From the NCBI RefSeq assembly GCF_003315595.1, contig NZ_QNQU01000001.1, positions 186,001 to 250,000 of the forward strand: a DNA stretch of 64,000 nt, read 5' to 3'. Made by a program: the position numbers and the translations under genes. Positions 1-8,670 of the stretch are shown in pieces (position 1 is the stretch's first letter; every line of letters starts with the position of its first letter). Below the pieces are notes generated by a model. It had not been told where the DNA came from. It saw nothing but the letters and a program-made list of their open reading frames with translations, and ran no database searches. The stretch comes from Pedobacter miscanthi (lineage in GTDB: Bacteria; Bacteroidota; Bacteroidia; Sphingobacteriales; Sphingobacteriaceae).

Positions 1-249
1 TCATTAATTCATCAGGAAAATGAACGCGGGATGTTAAAGAAAAATTTACTGGCCGATCTGGCAATTCTTAACTCGGATTACCTTGACATTAAGGAGGATG
101 AAATAAAAGATATTTGTTCAATCCTAACCATTATGAACGGTAAGGTTGTTTATGGTGCTCAGGAATATCAAAAACTTGCTCCGAAAATCCCCAGTGCTAT
201 ACCCAGCTGGAGCCCGATTAACTTCTACGGTGGCTACCAAAGCCGTTAA
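1..249 (+). CDS. Amidohydrolase family protein, C-terminal fragment (runs off the window)
   Basis: The reading frame is open from base 1 to a stop at 247-249, so this is the tail of a longer gene and the internal ATG at 31 is not its start. The visible 82 residues carry the C-terminal signature of YtcJ-like amidohydrolases: a 'LLADLAIL' strand that returns to the small beta-sandwich, then 'ILTIMNGKVVYG', and an ending rich in Pro/Trp/Tyr ('PSWSPINFYGGYQ'). The metal-binding residues lie upstream of the window. Substrate unknown. A good hairpin terminator follows at 281-317. Confidence 0.7.
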   Translation, partial: SLIHQENERGMLKKNLLADLAILNSDYLDIKEDEIKDICSILTIMNGKVVYGAQEYQKLAPKIPSAIPSWSPINFYGGYQSR

Positions 250-280
250 AAAAACAGATATAAATCGTATCGCTGCATAC

Positions 281-317
281 AAGGCAAAACTTTTAATTAA
301 GGATTTGCCTTTTTTTG
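281..317 (+). terminator. Rho-independent terminator after the amidohydrolase
   Basis: The inverted repeat AAGGCAAA (281-288) / TTTGCCTT (304-311) is followed by a T run to 315. It sits between two convergent genes and can serve the upstream plus-strand gene. Confidence 0.6.
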
Positions 318-368
318 CGTTTAGCCCATTCCAAGCGTTCTGAAAACAGTTTATTTGCAAGAATTATA

Positions 369-1751
369 TTAGAATTTGAATGAAAGTTGCGTATTAAAGA
401 ATTTGGAATTAGCAGTATTTGGGATGACATCCCGTATAAAACGACCTACTCTAAAATATTGATAGCCAAAACTTATGGACAGGTATTTGTTTACCTGGTA
501 ATCTGCACTCCATAAATAGGTTGTGCCGATGTAACGTGACAGGGAACTAGAGCCTCCGATATTAAAACTCCCACTAGGATGAAAGATTCCGTCATGAAGT
601 GAATACCGCCAATTATAGACCAGATCAATTTGAAATAAAAGTTTATCACTTGCATGGAGTGTTAGGAATGGATGTATATCTATAAGGTTTGATGGGCCAA
701 TTAAAGGATTAAATCCGAAGTAGCCCCCTTTTGGGTACAAAGGGTTAAAACTATTTAATTTTTTATCCAGAACATTTTTGTCGCCCGAGATGTAATCATT
801 CCGCAGGCTTAATGTGGGTTTAAATTTGAATTGCTTAAATACATAGCCCATTTCAATTGCCATAGTCCATGCACTGATTTCATTTTGACCGAACTTTCCG
901 AATTGATATGCTGTCTCGAGATTATATCTAAAACGGTTACTTTCTTTCCAGTAACGAATCGCCAGTGTATGCCGAAGTTCCCGACCCATCCCAGATTCAA
1001 ATTGAGACTGCTCTCGCATCGCACCCAGATAGTAGATATTAAAGTTACCGGTTTCGGCCCACCTCACGTCCGAATAAACGCCCCAAAGGTTTCCTTGGAT
1101 TCTTGTTTTGTTGTCAAATATTCCGGGATTGGTTTTATCTGCTGCTAAAAGAAAGGCGTCAATTTTTAAACGAGGTTTAACATAAGACAATTTCAATCCG
1201 GTAAAGTACTGTCGACTGTTATTGCCATCTTTAACGGAGACTAAGCGTCCGGAACCATAATCAAGTTCCTGGCGCCCAATCTTCAGCAAGAGTTGTAGCG
1301 CCGGAGATGACGAAAAATCGTAATCCAAAAAAAGGTCCTGAACATTGAGCTTATCCTCATCCGTTGTGGAAACTGCATTGCGACTACCGTTTTCAAGGCT
1401 GCTGTTTAACTGAACAAAAAACCGATACTTTTTTCCATAATTTACTCCGGCATGTAAGGAATAACGGTTAAGAAAGGAGTGATTGAATCCTTCATCGGCA
1501 ATCCAGCTCTCATCCACCTTCACCGCCCACTCAGCGCGTATTTCACCGCCAAATGAAAGGCTTAGCGCAGGATTAGATGAAAACTGTGAATACTTCAGCC
1601 GGTTATAGAAATTTCGGGTTGAATCCGACAGGTGATGATGATCCTCTTCAAACCTAAGCAGCATGAAACGCTGAGCCTGCATTTTTTTCGGAATGAACAC
1701 CATGAGCACAGCAATAGCTGATAATCGAATTAAACATTTAATGCCGTTCAT
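369..1751 (-). CDS. Alginate-export-type outer-membrane beta-barrel protein
   Basis: This 460-residue protein has an N-terminal signal peptide (hydrophobic to about residue 25, ending 'KKMQAQ'). The rest is made of alternating amphipathic strands, with phrases such as 'SLSFGGEIRAEW', 'KIGRQELDYGSGRLVS' and 'TRIQGNLWGVYSD' that match the alginate export domain family (AlgE-like 18-strand porins). It ends on Phe ('TQLSFKF'), as expected for insertion by the Bam machinery. In Bacteroidota these barrels are usually orphan porins and need not export alginate. It lies 60 bp downstream of the azoreductase on the same strand, so co-transcription is possible. Cargo is unknown. Confidence 0.75.
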   Translation of the reverse strand: MNGIKCLIRLSAIAVLMVFIPKKMQAQRFMLLRFEEDHHHLSDSTRNFYNRLKYSQFSSNPALSLSFGGEIRAEWAVKVDESWIADEGFNHSFLNRYSLHAGVNYGKKYRFFVQLNSSLENGSRNAVSTTDEDKLNVQDLFLDYDFSSSPALQLLLKIGRQELDYGSGRLVSVKDGNNSRQYFTGLKLSYVKPRLKIDAFLLAADKTNPGIFDNKTRIQGNLWGVYSDVRWAETGNFNIYYLGAMREQSQFESGMGRELRHTLAIRYWKESNRFRYNLETAYQFGKFGQNEISAWTMAIEMGYVFKQFKFKPTLSLRNDYISGDKNVLDKKLNSFNPLYPKGGYFGFNPLIGPSNLIDIHPFLTLHASDKLLFQIDLVYNWRYSLHDGIFHPSGSFNIGGSSSLSRYIGTTYLWSADYQVNKYLSISFGYQYFRVGRFIRDVIPNTANSKFFNTQLSFKF

Positions 1752-1811
1752 TGTGCCGATGATAACTGATTATTTTGCAACCTGATCGAAGTCGCCACTT
1801 TAAGTTTTTGC

Positions 1812-2411
1812 TTAAATCTGGATTCTTCCTATAGCTTTTTCTAAAGCGTTATCCCGGGTTTCTGACAAAGCAAATCCCTCCGCCCTGCACACGGTTACGT
1901 TATCCATTCCAATAAAAGCCAACATAAATTTTAAGTAAGGGGTTAAAAAATCGTTTTCTATGTTCGCCCCTGAACTGTATATTCCGCCGGTTGTAATGGC
2001 AAGATACACCTTCTTTCCGCTAAGCAGCCCTACAGGGCCCTGCTGCGTGTATTTGAAAGTAATGCCTGCACGGGTTACGTGATCAAACCAAGCCTTAAGC
2101 GTTGAAGAAATCCCGAAATTATACATGGGTGCTCCAATAACGACAAAATCTGCATTCATTAACTCCTCAATTGCTAAATTGGAATGTTTTATGGCTTCCC
2201 TGTGCTCATCAGTATGCTGCTCTACAGGAGTTAAAAAAGCATTTAGATGAACTTCCTCTAAGTGAGGGAATGGCGATTTGGTCAGATCTTTGGTATGCAG
2301 CGCTGCTGATGGATAGTTTAATTGAAGCCTTTCGATAATAGCTTCTGACAGTTTAATACTATTTGACGCTTCCCCTCTGGGGCTGGAAATGATATGCAGG
2401 ATATTGGGCAT
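1812..2411 (-). CDS. azoR: FMN-dependent NADH-azoreductase
   Basis: A 199-residue flavodoxin-fold protein of the AzoR/AcpD family, with the usual length of about 200. The N-terminal 'ILHIISSPRGEASNS' matches the FMN phosphate-binding loop. 'VIGAPMYNFGISSTLKAWFDHVTRAGITF' around residues 92-120 is the family hallmark, and 'ITTGG' around residue 140 contacts the isoalloxazine. The enzyme is cytosolic and reduces azo and quinone compounds with NADH. It precedes the porin gene on the same strand. It is probably a general quinone or electrophile detoxification enzyme. Confidence 0.92.
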   Translation of the reverse strand: MPNILHIISSPRGEASNSIKLSEAIIERLQLNYPSAALHTKDLTKSPFPHLEEVHLNAFLTPVEQHTDEHREAIKHSNLAIEELMNADFVVIGAPMYNFGISSTLKAWFDHVTRAGITFKYTQQGPVGLLSGKKVYLAITTGGIYSSGANIENDFLTPYLKFMLAFIGMDNVTVCRAEGFALSETRDNALEKAIGRIQI

Positions 2412-2573
2412 AATTGATAATTTTTGTTAAACATTTATTTAATTAATCTACGACTGAAGCCCACTATCCGAACTTTAGCCATGAGCAGATAATGATCTTG
2501 TTTTTCTTGATCGTCTGGAGTAAAATTACGACTGCACAGCATTGCATTTATCACATTTAAATGATATGATATA

Positions 2574-2825
2574 TTAATTTATTGATGGTAAGAAATACGG
2601 CATCTCAACAAGATTAGGGATATAATCATGGTTCAGTTTCGGATAAATCAGATTTAAAGGAAACAGAACATCCGGATCAGTTTTTAAAAATCCTGGAAGC
2701 GGGCCAAAAGATGAACGGACAAACTCCATTATCACAATGCTGATAAGATATATGATTTCCATTATATAAAACATGATTGGTCCCGGATTAATTTTGTTTT
2801 GCAAGCTTACCCTCTGAATGATCAT
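2574..2825 (-). CDS. Doubtful small ORF, 83 residues
   Basis: An open frame in the 466-bp gap between azoR and the plus-strand lipoprotein hydrolase. The translation has a hydrophobic stretch ('MFYIMEIIYLISIVIM') and a Pro/Tyr-rich tail. I recognise no family and see no promoter or clear ribosome-binding context. It could be a gene remnant or chance. The rest of the gap is AT-rich and shows nothing else. Confidence 0.18.
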   Translation of the reverse strand: MIIQRVSLQNKINPGPIMFYIMEIIYLISIVIMEFVRSSFGPLPGFLKTDPDVLFPLNLIYPKLNHDYIPNLVEMPYFLPSIN

Positions 2826-2877
2826 ATCTGGGATATGAAAACAAGAAGCTGGTAAATTATCCTTAATACCATATAAA

Positions 2878-3912
2878 ATGAAAACACAGCATCAATCCCT
2901 TTTTAAAGTATTGTTATTTGTTGCATTAATTCCAGTGATTATTGCATGCGGATCTCCACAATCGAGAAAGGCATCGCAAGCAGGCACCGTTAGCGAAATA
3001 AAAACAGGTGGCAGCAAACTCATCTCAGTTGACGGAAAATATAAGGTGTGGACAAAGAAGGTTGGAACAGGTAAAATCAAAGTGTTGCTTCTACACGGAG
3101 GGCCGGGATTTTCACATGACTATTTTGAATGTTTTGAAGACTTCCTCCCAAAAGAGAATATTGAATTTTATTATTATGATCAATTGGGCAGCGGACTTTC
3201 TGATGTCCCAACAGATACAACGCTCTGGAACACCCCACGTTTTGTTGAGGAAGTTGAGCAGGTTAGAAAAGGTTTGGGTCTGGAAAATTTTTACATTTTG
3301 GGGCATTCCTGGGGGAGTTTATTGGCTATGGAATATCTATACAAATACCAGAAACATGTAAAGGGTGCGGTCCTTTCAAATATGACCGGAAGCATTGCAG
3401 ACTTTGTTGACTATAGTGCTGTGCTAAAGTCGAAGCTCTTTACAAAAAAGGAAAAACAATTGTTTGACTCGTTGGACAATGCTAAAGCTTATTCCTCCCC
3501 GCGCTATGCGTCTTTATTAAATGAAAAACTTTATACCAAAGTAATTTGCCGAATGCCTCTTGAACAGTGGCCGGAACCTTTAATGAGAGCCTTCAAAAAG
3601 CCCAACCAAACGATATACTTGCAAATGCAGGGTATAGATGAGTTTCATGTAACTGGCAACTTGCTAAACTGGAGCTTTTGGAATAAAATGCCCCAGATCA
3701 AGGTGCCGACACTGGTACTGGGCGGCGTATATGACGAGATGAACCCGGAAAGCATGAAAAAGGAAGCACAATTGATTCCAAACAGCAGGTTCTACCTATG
3801 TCCGGCGGGTAGTCATATGTCTATGTATGACGATCAAAGCAATTACTTTAATGCCCTTATTGGTTTTTTAAAAGATGTAGACACGCAACATTTTGCAGCG
3901 GACAAAAAATAG
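2878..3912 (+). CDS. Alpha/beta hydrolase lipoprotein, proline iminopeptidase-like
   Basis: A 344-residue protein with a lipoprotein signal peptide; the lipobox ends at Cys24 ('PVIIACGS'), so it is probably membrane-anchored in the envelope. The hydrolase core has the oxyanion motif LLHGGPG (71-77) and the nucleophile elbow GHSWGS with Ser145. The late 'GVYDEMNPES' supplies the acid and 'GSHMSMYDD' the His. HGGPG with GxSWGS is typical of family S33 prolyl aminopeptidases. It starts a plus-strand run of five genes (2878-6630). Cleavage of N-terminal Pro is inferred from the motifs; another ester or amide substrate is possible. Confidence 0.82.
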   Translation: MKTQHQSLFKVLLFVALIPVIIACGSPQSRKASQAGTVSEIKTGGSKLISVDGKYKVWTKKVGTGKIKVLLLHGGPGFSHDYFECFEDFLPKENIEFYYYDQLGSGLSDVPTDTTLWNTPRFVEEVEQVRKGLGLENFYILGHSWGSLLAMEYLYKYQKHVKGAVLSNMTGSIADFVDYSAVLKSKLFTKKEKQLFDSLDNAKAYSSPRYASLLNEKLYTKVICRMPLEQWPEPLMRAFKKPNQTIYLQMQGIDEFHVTGNLLNWSFWNKMPQIKVPTLVLGGVYDEMNPESMKKEAQLIPNSRFYLCPAGSHMSMYDDQSNYFNALIGFLKDVDTQHFAADKK

Positions 3913-3978
3913 CAGTATTTCCTCTACCGGTATTCTTTGTAAAGCAGTATAATTTTTAGCCAATATTAAATTTTAGCC

Positions 3979-4236
3979 ATGAATATTAAAATGAAAAAAC
4001 TAGCCTGTCTTGCCGGAGTGGTGCTCGCATACTTCACGATATTCTTTTCTGGCCAAATTAATTTTGCCCATTGCACCGAGAGGGCCTTCGTTAGGCTACA
4101 AATTTCGGTTGAAGACAGAAGCAGATTGGCCGGAACCGAATTTAGGATGAAAAATACAAATCAGTCAATCAAATCAGATTTTGAACTACTTTATAAAATC
4201 CCGGAATATACAATCCTTAATCTGAGCAAAAAGTAA
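3979..4236 (+). CDS. Small secreted protein of unknown function
   Basis: An 85-residue protein with a likely signal peptide: Lys-rich N-terminus, then 'LACLAGVVLAYFTIFFSG'. The mature part has a single Cys ('FAHCTERAF') and a basic tail ending in KK. A shorter start at the second Met (residue 5) is equally plausible. It lies 66 bp after the lipoprotein hydrolase and 67 bp before the MBL hydrolase on the same strand, so it may belong to the same transcript. I recognise no family. Confidence 0.45.
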   Translation: MNIKMKKLACLAGVVLAYFTIFFSGQINFAHCTERAFVRLQISVEDRSRLAGTEFRMKNTNQSIKSDFELLYKIPEYTILNLSKK

Positions 4237-4303
4237 TTCCTAATATCCACCTTTCCACTGCGGGAGATTGTCAGAAAAAATATTCGTTGATTAAAATATA
4301 TAA

Positions 4304-5095
4304 ATGATGAACTTGAAGAACAAACAACCTTTTTCAGCGACTTACATTGGAGGTCCTACCGTGATTTTTGAAATAGGAGGCTTGCGATTAATGACAGACC
4401 CGACATTAGACGAGGCCGGTAGTTTTTTCAAACTTAATGAGAATATGACTGAAACCAAGCTCAAAGGACCAGCGAAGATTCCCGAAGAATTAGTAGATAT
4501 AGTTTTACTCAGCCATGATCATCACTTTGATAATCTCGATAATGCAGGTCGATCCTTTTTAACTCGGGCTGGCGTAGTTCTGACAACAAAGTCGGGTGCA
4601 AAACGACTTGGAGCCAACAGCATTGGCTTAGCGCCCGGAGAATGTCGGGAATTCCAAATTCCTGCTGGTGGAAGTCTGGTTATTACAGCCACAGCTGCCA
4701 GGCATGGGCCGGCAGGTATAGAACCAATAACCGGCGAAGTTATTGGTTTTCACTTAAGCATCGAAAATGAAATCAGGCAGAGTCTGTACATAACAGGGGA
4801 TACAGTTTACTACAACGAGATCGAAAAACTGGCTGAACAGATAAATCCCTCATATGTTTTTATTTTTGCAGGCGCAGCACGCCCCCGCGGTCCTTTCAAT
4901 CTGACAATGAGCACCAACGATGCACTGGACACTGCTGCCGCATTCAAAAACGCCATAATTGTGCCCGTCCACGCTGAAGGCTGGTCACATTATACCGAGA
5001 ACAATGATAACCTGCGGGAGGCTTTCAATATTCTGGGTATCGGACACCGGCTAATTTTGCTCGAACCCGGAATACCAACCAAACTATTCAATTAA
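4304..5095 (+). CDS. MBL-fold metallo-hydrolase, UlaG-like
   Basis: A 263-residue metallo-beta-lactamase-fold protein. The metal motif is 'SHDHHFDN' (HxHxDN-type), followed by 'HGP', 'ITGDTVYY' with the bridging Asp, and a C-terminal His in '[10 protein letters not shown]'. No signal peptide is seen, so it is cytosolic. The opening '[25 protein letters not shown]' is typical of the UlaG / L-ascorbate-6-phosphate lactonase-like subgroup, which covers lactonases and phosphodiesterases. Met1 and Met2 are adjacent ATGs, so the start is uncertain by one codon. The substrate cannot be read from sequence. Confidence 0.82.
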   Translation: MMNLKNKQPFSATYIGGPTVIFEIGGLRLMTDPTLDEAGSFFKLNENMTETKLKGPAKIPEELVDIVLLSHDHHFDNLDNAGRSFLTRAGVVLTTKSGAKRLGANSIGLAPGECREFQIPAGGSLVITATAARHGPAGIEPITGEVIGFHLSIENEIRQSLYITGDTVYYNEIEKLAEQINPSYVFIFAGAARPRGPFNLTMSTNDALDTAAAFKNAIIVPVHAEGWSHYTENNDNLREAFNILGIGHRLILLEPGIPTKLFN

Positions 5096-5120
5096 AAGCA
5101 TTTTAAATAAGTTAATAAAG

Positions 5121-5531
5121 ATGGAAACAAAACCGCCTATACCCCCATTTGATCTGGAAACAGCATTACAAAAAGTTCAACTTGCAGAAGATGCCTGGAA
5201 CACTCAGGATCCTTTGAGAATATCTTTAGCCTATTCAGTAGATAGTGAATGGCGTAATAGAGATACTTTCATCAACGGGAGAGCGGAAATCGTAAAATTT
5301 TTAACAAAGAAATGGTCAAAGGAATTAAACTACCGCCTTAAAAAAGAGCTATGGGCATTCAATGAAAACCGAATTGCGGTCAGATTTGAGTACGAATATC
5401 AAAACGTTCAATCACAATGGTTTAGGGCTTATGGCAATGAAAACTGGGAGTTCGATACGAACGGACTGATGACCAAGAGATATGCGAGTATAAACGACCT
5501 TCCCATTCATGAATCTGAAAGACGCTTATAG
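5121..5531 (+). CDS. DUF1348 / SnoaL-like (NTF2-fold) protein
   Basis: A 136-residue NTF2-like protein. '[29 protein letters not shown]' followed by '[10 protein letters not shown]' and '[10 protein letters not shown]' is the DUF1348 pattern (small cone-shaped alpha+beta fold, often called nuclear transport factor 2 family). The biochemical role is unknown; relatives are polyketide cyclases, dehydratases or binding proteins. It follows the MBL gene by 25 bp. The open frame of the next gene overlaps its end, but that gene's likely start is 100 bp further on. Confidence 0.78.
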   Translation: METKPPIPPFDLETALQKVQLAEDAWNTQDPLRISLAYSVDSEWRNRDTFINGRAEIVKFLTKKWSKELNYRLKKELWAFNENRIAVRFEYEYQNVQSQWFRAYGNENWEFDTNGLMTKRYASINDLPIHESERRL

Positions 5532-5631
5532 TGAGCCTGTATCATCAACTGAGATTACATCAAGAAACACCCTTAAAGGAAAATTTAATTTCGGCATTTG
5601 TAACAAACAAAAACAATTTCAAAGAGAAAAA

Positions 5632-6630
5632 ATGAAAAAATTCAGCATGCTGATGACTACGGTTTTGATCGCGGCATCCAGCCTAACAATAGCCCGTGCG
5701 CAGACTGTAAAGGGTTCCAAAAAAACGTCAGTGCGTTCGCTTGCATCGCAAAAGCATTCACAAAGTTCAAATATTATGGAATATCGAAAAATAAAGGTGG
5801 AAGATACCGAAATATTTTATAGAGAGGCGGGTGAAAAGGCAAAACCAATAATCCTACTCCTACACGGATTTCCGTCATCCTCCCACATGTACAGGAATCT
5901 AATCACAAAACTGGCGCCAGACTACCACATAATTGCGCCCGATTATCCTGGTTTCGGGATGAGCAGCAGTCCATCTCCCGAAACATTTAATTATACATTT
6001 GACCATCTTTCGGAGATTGTTGAAAAATTTATCGATAACCTTAAGTTAACGTCCATTACCTTTTACCTGCAGGATTATGGTGGTCCGATTGGATTTCGGA
6101 TTGCGAGCCGCAGGCCCGAATTGGTTAAGGCATTAATCATCCAGAACGCCAATATGTATATGGAAGGGATTGGGCCTGACGTTCAGAAAATCGGTGCTTT
6201 AAGTGCGGCGAAGGACACTGAAGGTCTTGAAGCAGCGGCCAATTACATGATGTCTTTGGAAGGAATAAAGGAACAATACCTATATGGCGCATCCCAACCC
6301 GAACGAATCAGTCCTGACAGTTATAATATGGATCATTTCTTTTTTGAGCGGCCGGGCATAAAAGACATCCAAAAGGTGCTTTTCAGAGACTATGAAAATA
6401 ATTTCCCAAAGTATCCAGAATGGCAAAATTACCTTCGCAAGCATCAGCCGCCAACACTTTTGGTCTGGGGAAAGAATGATAAAATATTCCCGGGTGCCGG
6501 AGCGACTGCCTATAAGAAAGACTTACCAAAGGCAGAAGTTCACCTCTTTAACGGCGGACACTTTCTGTTGGAGGAAAGCGGTGAAGAAGTAGCCGCTCTG
6601 ATACAGAGCTTTCTGAAAAAATTAAAATAA
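5632..6630 (+). CDS. Secreted alpha/beta hydrolase with Asp-nucleophile motif (epoxide hydrolase / haloalkane dehalogenase-like)
   Basis: I place the start at 5632, not at the upstream in-frame ATG 5509, because the 332-residue product then begins with a clean signal peptide (MKKFSMLMTTV ... ARAQ). The core has the oxyanion motif 'LLLHGFPSSSHMYRNL'. The elbow 'FYLQDYGGPIGF' has Asp (about residue 148) where a serine hydrolase would have Ser, which is the pattern of epoxide hydrolases and haloalkane dehalogenases. 'VWGKNDKIFPG' and 'NGGHFLLEE' supply the acid and the His. It is last in the 2878-6630 run and is followed by a hairpin terminator. Confidence 0.82.
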   Translation: MKKFSMLMTTVLIAASSLTIARAQTVKGSKKTSVRSLASQKHSQSSNIMEYRKIKVEDTEIFYREAGEKAKPIILLLHGFPSSSHMYRNLITKLAPDYHIIAPDYPGFGMSSSPSPETFNYTFDHLSEIVEKFIDNLKLTSITFYLQDYGGPIGFRIASRRPELVKALIIQNANMYMEGIGPDVQKIGALSAAKDTEGLEAAANYMMSLEGIKEQYLYGASQPERISPDSYNMDHFFFERPGIKDIQKVLFRDYENNFPKYPEWQNYLRKHQPPTLLVWGKNDKIFPGAGATAYKKDLPKAEVHLFNGGHFLLEESGEEVAALIQSFLKKLK

Positions 6631-6637
6631 AAGAATT

Positions 6638-6668
6638 AGGCCGGGCACATGAAAATGTCCGGCCTTTT
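6638..6668. terminator. Terminator between convergent genes
   Basis: The hairpin AGGCCGG-gc-ACAT / ATGTCCGGCCT, with a GAAA loop and a 2-nt bulge, is followed by TTTT. It lies between the plus-strand hydrolase (stop 6630) and the minus-strand PPOX gene (stop 6674) and may serve both. Confidence 0.7.
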
Positions 6669-6673
6669 CATTA

Positions 6674-7276
6674 TTAAATCTCTTTTAATCTTTTGATTTC
6701 CTGTTCAAGCCGCTCTATGTATGCTTTTTGCGGTTTTAAAAGTTCCTCGATCTCTTCAAGGGTATATTTTGGAACGATATGTTGTGGGCAGTTCCAATCG
6801 TAAGCGGATATTTTGAATGTCAACATCCATTCCGGTTTATGTTTATAGGCCTCAGGTTTCAATAGCTCATAAAGCCTTGGGTTTTTATCGATTTCAACAA
6901 CCTCAGCTCTCGCATATATTTTTAGCCGTGCTTTCAGCGGGTAGGAAAGAAGAATAAGTGAAACATTTGGATTCCTGGAAATATTAGCTGCAGTAATGTA
7001 CTGCCTGTTCCCTGTAAAATCAACTATCCCGATTGTACCTTTATCGATAACCTTAATAAAACCTTTGGGGCCTCCTCTATGCTGGATGTATGGATATTGA
7101 TTTTCCCCAAATGAGGCAATATAAAAGCTATCTATATCACTTATAAAGTCAATTTCAGAATCGGTAAGTCCATCTACAAAGCTTCTTTTTTCCATGCGGT
7201 CATAACTCAGCCGGCTACCGAGCTTCTCCTGTAGATTTTTAACTGCATCCGTAAATGCGAGCTGTGCGTAGTTCAT
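6674..7276 (-). CDS. Pyridoxamine 5'-phosphate oxidase family (flavin-binding) protein
   Basis: A 200-residue split-barrel flavoprotein. 'IDSFYIASFGENQYPYIQHRGGPKGFIKVID' and 'TIGIVDFTGNRQYITAANISRNPNVSLILLSYP' match the PPOX-like FMN/F420-binding fold, and the tail is a predicted coiled helix ('LKPQKAYIERLEQEIKRLKEI'). It is not the PdxH enzyme itself. Members of this group are usually predicted flavin-nucleotide-binding oxidoreductases. It lies 25 bp downstream of gap on the same strand, so the two are probably co-transcribed. Confidence 0.8.
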   Translation of the reverse strand: MNYAQLAFTDAVKNLQEKLGSRLSYDRMEKRSFVDGLTDSEIDFISDIDSFYIASFGENQYPYIQHRGGPKGFIKVIDKGTIGIVDFTGNRQYITAANISRNPNVSLILLSYPLKARLKIYARAEVVEIDKNPRLYELLKPEAYKHKPEWMLTFKISAYDWNCPQHIVPKYTLEEIEELLKPQKAYIERLEQEIKRLKEI

Positions 7277-7301
7277 AGTTTAAATTTAAGCTTTATTTTT
7301 T

Positions 7302-8285
7302 TTATAAGGCACCAATCTGTCTAATCATTTGATTCGTAAATCCCCACTCATTATCATACCAGGACATCACTTTTACCAAATCACCATCTACTACCCTAGT
7401 CATGGCTAAATCCACTATTGAGGCTAAGGGACTTTTTATTATATCGGTGGAAACCAGCGGTTCATCTGTTGTACCAACCACTTCTTTATACCTTGACGAT
7501 AAGGATTCCTCTATCAAAATCTCATTGATCTCTTCGGCACTGGTGGGCCTTTCAGAAATAAATGTGACATCAGAAATAGATCCGACAGAAACCGGGACCC
7601 TAACTGCAACACCATCAAATTTACCGGCATATTGTGGAAGTGCTTTTGTAGTTGCTATCGCTGCCCCTGTTGCAGCGGGCGCCAGATTAATTCCCGCAGT
7701 CCTGCCCATTCTGGGTTCTTTTTTCGAGGGAGCATCCATCAATGTCTGTGATGCTGTATAGGCATGAGTGGTGTTTAAAACCGCTTTTTTAATCCCGATT
7801 CTGCGGCCTAAAATTTCGATAATCGGACTTATATTATTTGTGGTACAGCTTGCACAGGAGAAGATATTAACCTTGCCTTCATCGGTATTCACCCCGTGAA
7901 CAATTGTAGGGGTATCTTTTGTCGGCCCTGATATGACAACGAATTTTGCTCCGGAAGCCAGATGCTTTTCTGCATCGGCCCGGTTTGTGAATAGCCCCGT
8001 ACTTTCGATCACCACCTCGGCCTGAAATTCACTCCAGGGCAAATCCGAGATTTCACGCACTGAACTGTAATGAAAAGATTTATCACCGATATAAACCATA
8101 TTTTCACTATGCGTAACCTCACGCTCATAACGACCGTAAATGCTATCATACTTCAAAAGATATACTGCATTTTCAATACTCATCAGATCATTTACTGCAA
8201 CCAGTTCTAAATGATCACTTTCCATGATTAATTTTAAAGATGCCCTTCCAATGCGGCCTAAACCGTTTATTCCTATTTTTTTCAT
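7302..8285 (-). CDS. gap: Glyceraldehyde-3-phosphate dehydrogenase, type I
   Basis: A 327-residue cytosolic enzyme. It has the Rossmann motif 'GINGLGRIGR', Asp33 in 'AVNDL' (NAD preference), the catalytic Cys147 in 'SCASCTTN' and His174 in 'NTTHAYTAS'. 'SWYDNEWGFTNQM' is the C-terminal signature. It interconverts glyceraldehyde 3-phosphate and 1,3-bisphosphoglycerate. The region after the active site ('HAYTASQTLMDAPSKKEPRMGRTAGINLAP') departs from the common 'VHSYTNDQ..LD..H.DLRRAR' pattern, which suggests a secondary paralog rather than the main glycolytic gene. Its neighbours are not glycolytic. Confidence 0.92.
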   Translation of the reverse strand: MKKIGINGLGRIGRASLKLIMESDHLELVAVNDLMSIENAVYLLKYDSIYGRYEREVTHSENMVYIGDKSFHYSSVREISDLPWSEFQAEVVIESTGLFTNRADAEKHLASGAKFVVISGPTKDTPTIVHGVNTDEGKVNIFSCASCTTNNISPIIEILGRRIGIKKAVLNTTHAYTASQTLMDAPSKKEPRMGRTAGINLAPAATGAAIATTKALPQYAGKFDGVAVRVPVSVGSISDVTFISERPTSAEEINEILIEESLSSRYKEVVGTTDEPLVSTDIIKSPLASIVDLAMTRVVDGDLVKVMSWYDNEWGFTNQMIRQIGAL

Positions 8286-8670
8286 ATTATTTTGATTATC
8301 TATAATACCATATGATTTTGACTTTATGATGTAAACCTATTGAATTTATCTTGACGGAAAGCGAATTCAGCAATCAGAAAACTGATAGCAAATACTATTG
8401 AAGTGATAAATGGCAACAAGCAATAATTTTCGAAGCATCACAGCTTAAGCCAAAAAAATCAGCAAATCGCTGCCGGAAAGCTTGCAACGATTTTACCTCA
8501 ACAAAGTGGGGATTACAGCAAATGACAATCGTTTCCATACAATACCGAAAATCTATAAGGCTAGACATATTCGGTTCAGATTTTTATCTTTTACTTTATC
8601 AGTATAACCGAAGCGCTGCGTGGACACCGTATGTAAAAAAAGAAATTAAGTTTTAACGTCTATTATCACA
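8286..8670. other. Intergenic, 385 bp, no gene seen
   Basis: AT-rich spacer between gap and the kinase-like/Omp85 gene, both on the minus strand. It should contain the gap promoter and the end of the Omp85 transcript. I found no convincing promoter match, strong hairpin or small ORF. Confidence 0.5.

Noticed and set aside
5509..5631. N-terminal extension of the alpha/beta hydrolase to ATG 5509
   Set aside because: It overlaps the upstream DUF1348 gene and lies before a clean signal peptide starting at 5632.
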